From assembly GCF_022698165.1 (NCBI RefSeq), contig NZ_JALDAY010000011.1:248001-312000 (forward strand): DNA of 64,000 bases. Direction: 5' to 3'. The notes under the pieces are model-generated. The model did no database searches. It was not told the origin of the DNA and worked only from the letters and a program-made list of their open reading frames with translations. The position numbers and the translations under genes were made by a program. This stretch comes from Streptomyces cylindrosporus (lineage in GTDB: Bacteria; Actinomycetota; Actinomycetes; Streptomycetales; Streptomycetaceae). Positions 61,492 through 64,000 of this stretch are shown piece after piece. Each line of letters begins with the position of its first letter. Position 1 is the stretch's first letter.

Positions 61492-62001
61492 TTACGCGTC
61501 CTTCGACTCCTCGGCGTCAGCCTCCGGCGCGGCGTCCTCGACGACCTCGTCAGCCTTGGTCTCCTCGACCTTGGCCTCCTCGGCCTCCTTGACCGCACGC
61601 TTCGTCGCGGCCTCGGCCTCACCGGTCGCCTGCTGCGCAACCGTCAGCGCCTCGACCAGCTCGATGACAGCCATGGGCGCGTTGTCGCCACGGCGGTTAC
61701 CGATCTTGGTGATGCGGGTGTAGCCACCCGGACGGTTCTCGTAGCGCGGGCCGATCTCGGTGAAGAGCGTGTGGACGACGCTCTTGTCCGTGATGACCTG
61801 CAGCACCTGGCGGCGGTTGTGAAGGTCGCCCTTCTTCGCCTTGGTGACCAGACGCTCGGCGTACGGACGAAGGCGGCGGGCCTTCGCCTCGGTGGTGGTG
61901 ATACGGCCGTGCTCGAACAGCGACTTCGCGAGGTTCGCGAGGAGCAGCTTCTCGTGCGCGGCGCTGCCGCCCAGACGGGCACCCTTGGTGGGCTTCGGCA
62001 T
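61492..62001 (-). CDS. rplQ: 50S ribosomal protein L17
   Basis: A 169-residue L17. The core is MPKPTKGARLGGSAAHEKLL, LANLAKSLFEHGRITTTEAKAR and YTRITKIGNRRGDNAPMAVI. The long acidic C-terminal tail (KEAEEAKVEETKADEVVEDA) is typical of Streptomyces and makes it longer than E. coli L17. ATG 62001 follows GGAGAAGG. It is 104 bp downstream of rpoA. Confidence 0.97.
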   Translation of the reverse strand: MPKPTKGARLGGSAAHEKLLLANLAKSLFEHGRITTTEAKARRLRPYAERLVTKAKKGDLHNRRQVLQVITDKSVVHTLFTEIGPRYENRPGGYTRITKIGNRRGDNAPMAVIELVEALTVAQQATGEAEAATKRAVKEAEEAKVEETKADEVVEDAAPEADAEESKDA

Positions 62002-62105
62002 TTCCTTCTCCTGTGTGTCTGCCCCGGCCGTGTCAGGTACCGGGGTCAGGAACCCGATGAGCGGATGCTCACCGGCATCAACCGGTCAGTACTGCCCCGT
62101 AAGGC

Positions 62106-63128
62106 TCAGTACTGCTCGGTCTCCACGAAACCCGCGTCCGCGTCGTCGTCGGCGCCGAAGGCGTCGGCAGCGGCCGTGGGGTCGAATCCGGGCGGGCTGT
62201 CCTTCAGGGCCAGGCCCATGCCGGCCAGCTTCGCCTTGACCTCGTCGATGGACTTCGCACCGAAGTTGCGGATGTCCAGGAGGTCGGCCTCGGAGCGCGC
62301 CACGAGCTCACCCACGGAGTGGATGCCCTCACGCTTGAGGCAGTTGTAGGAGCGGACCGTGAGCTCCAGCTCCTCGATCGGCAGCGCCAGGTCGGCGGCA
62401 AGGGCGGCGTCCGTGGGGGACGGGCCCATGTCGATGCCCTCGGCGTCGATGTTCAGCTCGCGGGCGAGACCGAACAGCTCGACCAGGGTCTTGCCGGCGG
62501 AGGCCATGGCGTCACGGGGACGCATCGCCTGCTTGGTCTCGACGTCGACGATCAGCTTGTCGAAGTCGGTGCGCTGCTCGACACGGGTCGCCTCGACCTT
62601 GTACGTGACCTTCAGCACGGGGCTGTAGATGGAGTCGACCGGGATACGGCCGATCTCCTGGCCCACCTGCTTGTTCTGCACGGCGGAGACGTAACCGCGG
62701 CCACGCTCGACCGTGAGCTCCATCTCCAGCTTGCCCTTGCCGTTGAGCGTGGCGAGGACGAGGTCGGGGTTGTGCACCTCGACACCGGCCGGGGGCGCGA
62801 TGTCGGCGGCGGTGACCAGACCCGGGCCCTGCTTGCGCAGGTACATCACGACCGGCTCGTCGTGCTCGGAGGAGACGACCAGCTGCTTGATGTTGAGGAT
62901 CAGGTCGGTCACGTCCTCCTTGACGCCCGGCACGGTGGTGAACTCGTGCAGGACACCGTCGATGCGGATGCTGGTGACAGCAGCGCCGGGGATCGACGAC
63001 AGGAGGGTGCGGCGGAGGGAGTTGCCGAGGGTGTAGCCGAAGCCCGGCTCCAGCGGCTCGATCACGAACCGGGAGCGGAACTCGTCGACGACCTCTTCGG
63101 TCAACGAGGGACGCTGAGCGATCAGCAT
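62106..63128 (-). CDS. rpoA: RNA polymerase alpha subunit
   Basis: A 340-residue alpha subunit. The N-terminal domain (about 1-230) includes FVIEPLEPGFGYTLGNSLRR and TSIRIDGVLHEF for dimerisation. The C-terminal domain (about 245-320) has VRSYNCLKREGIHSVGELVA and LDIRNFGAKSIDEVKAKLAG for DNA and activator contact. The acidic end (DAFGADDDADAGFVETEQY) is typical of Streptomyces. ATG 63128 is the start. It is preceded by a spacer that holds a hairpin after rpsK. Confidence 0.98.
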   Translation of the reverse strand: MLIAQRPSLTEEVVDEFRSRFVIEPLEPGFGYTLGNSLRRTLLSSIPGAAVTSIRIDGVLHEFTTVPGVKEDVTDLILNIKQLVVSSEHDEPVVMYLRKQGPGLVTAADIAPPAGVEVHNPDLVLATLNGKGKLEMELTVERGRGYVSAVQNKQVGQEIGRIPVDSIYSPVLKVTYKVEATRVEQRTDFDKLIVDVETKQAMRPRDAMASAGKTLVELFGLARELNIDAEGIDMGPSPTDAALAADLALPIEELELTVRSYNCLKREGIHSVGELVARSEADLLDIRNFGAKSIDEVKAKLAGMGLALKDSPPGFDPTAAADAFGADDDADAGFVETEQY

Positions 63129-63217
63129 GTGTGGATCAGATCCTTCTTTCGTGGACGCCCGCTATTTGACGCCCGACGGAACCGCCCCCGGCAAGAGGGA
63201 CGGGTACTGCAAGGGTA

Positions 63218-63251
63218 CGGGCGGTACCGCCCCGAAGAGCCGTACCGCCCG
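63218..63251 (-). other. Hairpin in the rpsK-rpoA spacer
   Basis: CGGGCGGTAC (63218-63227) pairs with GTACCGCCCG (63242-63251), 10 bp, around a 14-base loop, in the 144-bp gap between rpsK and rpoA. rpsD, which lies here in E. coli, is absent. The hairpin could be an attenuator or mRNA-processing site. Confidence 0.6.
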
Positions 63252-63272
63252 CAACCTCAAGACAACCTGGCC

Positions 63273-63677
63273 TCAGACGCGGCGGCGCTTGGGCGGACGG
63301 CAGCCGTTGTGCGGGGTGGGGGTGACGTCCTGGATCGAGCCGACCTCAAGGCCGGTGGCCTGGAGGGAGCGGATCGCGGTCTCACGGCCGGAGCCGGGAC
63401 CCTTGACGAACACGTCCACCTTGCGCATGCCGTGCTCCTGCGCGCGGCGGGCGGCCGACTCGGCGGCCATCTGCGCGGCGAAGGGGGTCGACTTGCGCGA
63501 GCCCTTGAAGCCGACGTGGCCGGCGGAGGCCCAGGAGATCACGTTGCCCGAGGGGTCCGTGATCGAGACGATCGTGTTGTTGAACGTGCTCTTGATGTGC
63601 GCGTGGCCGTGAGCGACGTTCTTCTTTTCCTTGCGGCGCACCTTCTTGGCAGCGCCCTGACGACCCTTGGGGGGCAT
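63273..63677 (-). CDS. rpsK: 30S ribosomal protein S11
   Basis: A 134-residue S11 of the small-subunit platform. AHGHAHIKSTFNNTIVSITD, GFKGSRKSTPFAAQMAAESA and VGSIQDVTPTPHNGCRPPKR are the family blocks, ending RRRV. ATG 63677 follows AGGAG. It follows rpsM in the alpha operon. Confidence 0.98.
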   Translation of the reverse strand: MPPKGRQGAAKKVRRKEKKNVAHGHAHIKSTFNNTIVSITDPSGNVISWASAGHVGFKGSRKSTPFAAQMAAESAARRAQEHGMRKVDVFVKGPGSGRETAIRSLQATGLEVGSIQDVTPTPHNGCRPPKRRRV

Positions 63678-63747
63678 CTACAAACTCCTACGGGGAGGTG
63701 GTCGGTCCTACAGCGAAGACCGCTGATGAAGCGTTGTCCGCTGAGGA

Positions 63748-64000
63748 CTACTTCTTGCCCGGCTTCTTCTTGCCGGCGATGGCGCGACGCGGGCCCTTGC
63801 GGGTACGGGCGTTCGTGCTGGTGCGCTGACCGCGGACGGGCAGACCGCGACGGTGACGGAGACCCTGGTAGCAGCCGATCTCCACCTTGCGGCGGATGTC
63901 GGCCTGGACCTCACGACGGAGGTCACCCTCGGTCTTGATGTTGTTGTCCACGTACTCGCGGATCGCGACGAGCTGCTCTTCGCTCAGGTCACGAACCCGG
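63748..64000 (-). CDS. rpsM: 30S ribosomal protein S13, partial
   Basis: The C-terminal part of S13 (about 83 residues) runs off the window edge. LSEEQLVAIREYVDNNIKTEG-type sequence precedes EVQADIRRKVEIGCYQGLRH, RGLPVRGQRTSTNARTRKG and the basic tail RAIAGKKKPGKK. S13 contacts the A-site tRNA and the central protuberance. The first part lies beyond position 64000. Confidence 0.97.
   Translation of the reverse strand, partial: RVRDLSEEQLVAIREYVDNNIKTEGDLRREVQADIRRKVEIGCYQGLRHRRGLPVRGQRTSTNARTRKGPRRAIAGKKKPGKK

Overview
The window is high-GC chromosomal DNA from an actinomycete, almost certainly a Streptomyces. The evidence is the codon bias, frequent GTG and TTG starts, GTGA/ATGA gene overlaps, a GroEL with a His-rich tail, and core gene blocks known from Streptomyces (groES-groEL, tsaB-rimI-tsaD, alr, acpS-nnr, glmS, coaA, glmM-rpsI-rplM, truA-rplQ-rpoA-rpsK-rpsM). 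No tRNA, rRNA, insertion sequence or CRISPR array was seen.

Layout. 1-5.9 kb: a MOSC protein, a short-chain dehydrogenase, a large STAND-like NTPase with a long degenerate helical-repeat region, and an ABM/SnoaL fusion. 5.9-8.1 kb: the groES-groEL operon with two CIRCE operators. 8.2-18.5 kb: surface and regulatory genes, namely two overlapping polysaccharide-deacetylase lipoproteins, a methyltransferase, a CWB2 surface protein, an ECF42 sigma factor with its DGPF partner and a matching promoter, an FG-GAP protein, an unknown protein and an LCP ligase. 18.6-23.6 kb: a small xylan module made of a GH10-CBM2 xylanase, a LacI regulator and a GH3 glycosidase, with shared CGAA-N3-TTCG operators.

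23.6-34.3 kb holds housekeeping genes for t6A tRNA modification (tsaD, rimI, tsaB, tsaE), D-alanine supply (alr), an L,D-transpeptidase, acpS and nnr. Here nnr carries a large collagen-like insertion. A 56-codon gene at 27.1 kb lies downstream of a perfect 22-bp palindrome. 34.3-37.9 kb is accessory: an Rpn-like gene remnant, then an HxlR regulator divergent from an efflux pump and a methyltransferase. 37.9-44.3 kb runs glmS, coaA, a DUF389 protein, glmM, rpsI and rplM, a set for amino-sugar/peptidoglycan supply, CoA and ribosomes.

44.6-60.5 kb separates the rplM block from the truA-rpoA block. Its main content is a seven-gene, one-strand operon: a cellulose-synthase-like GT2, a GH26-like lipoprotein, two membrane glycosyltransferases, UDP-glucose dehydrogenase, a DPM1-like transferase and a GtrA flippase. 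The first four genes are joined by 4-bp overlaps. Facing away are a beta-helix secreted protein and a 1,467-residue secreted multidomain protein. This looks like an export pathway for a surface glycan with its own processing and binding proteins, and it is the best candidate here for an undescribed system. The right edge (60.5-64 kb) is truA, rplQ, rpoA, rpsK and the cut-off rpsM.
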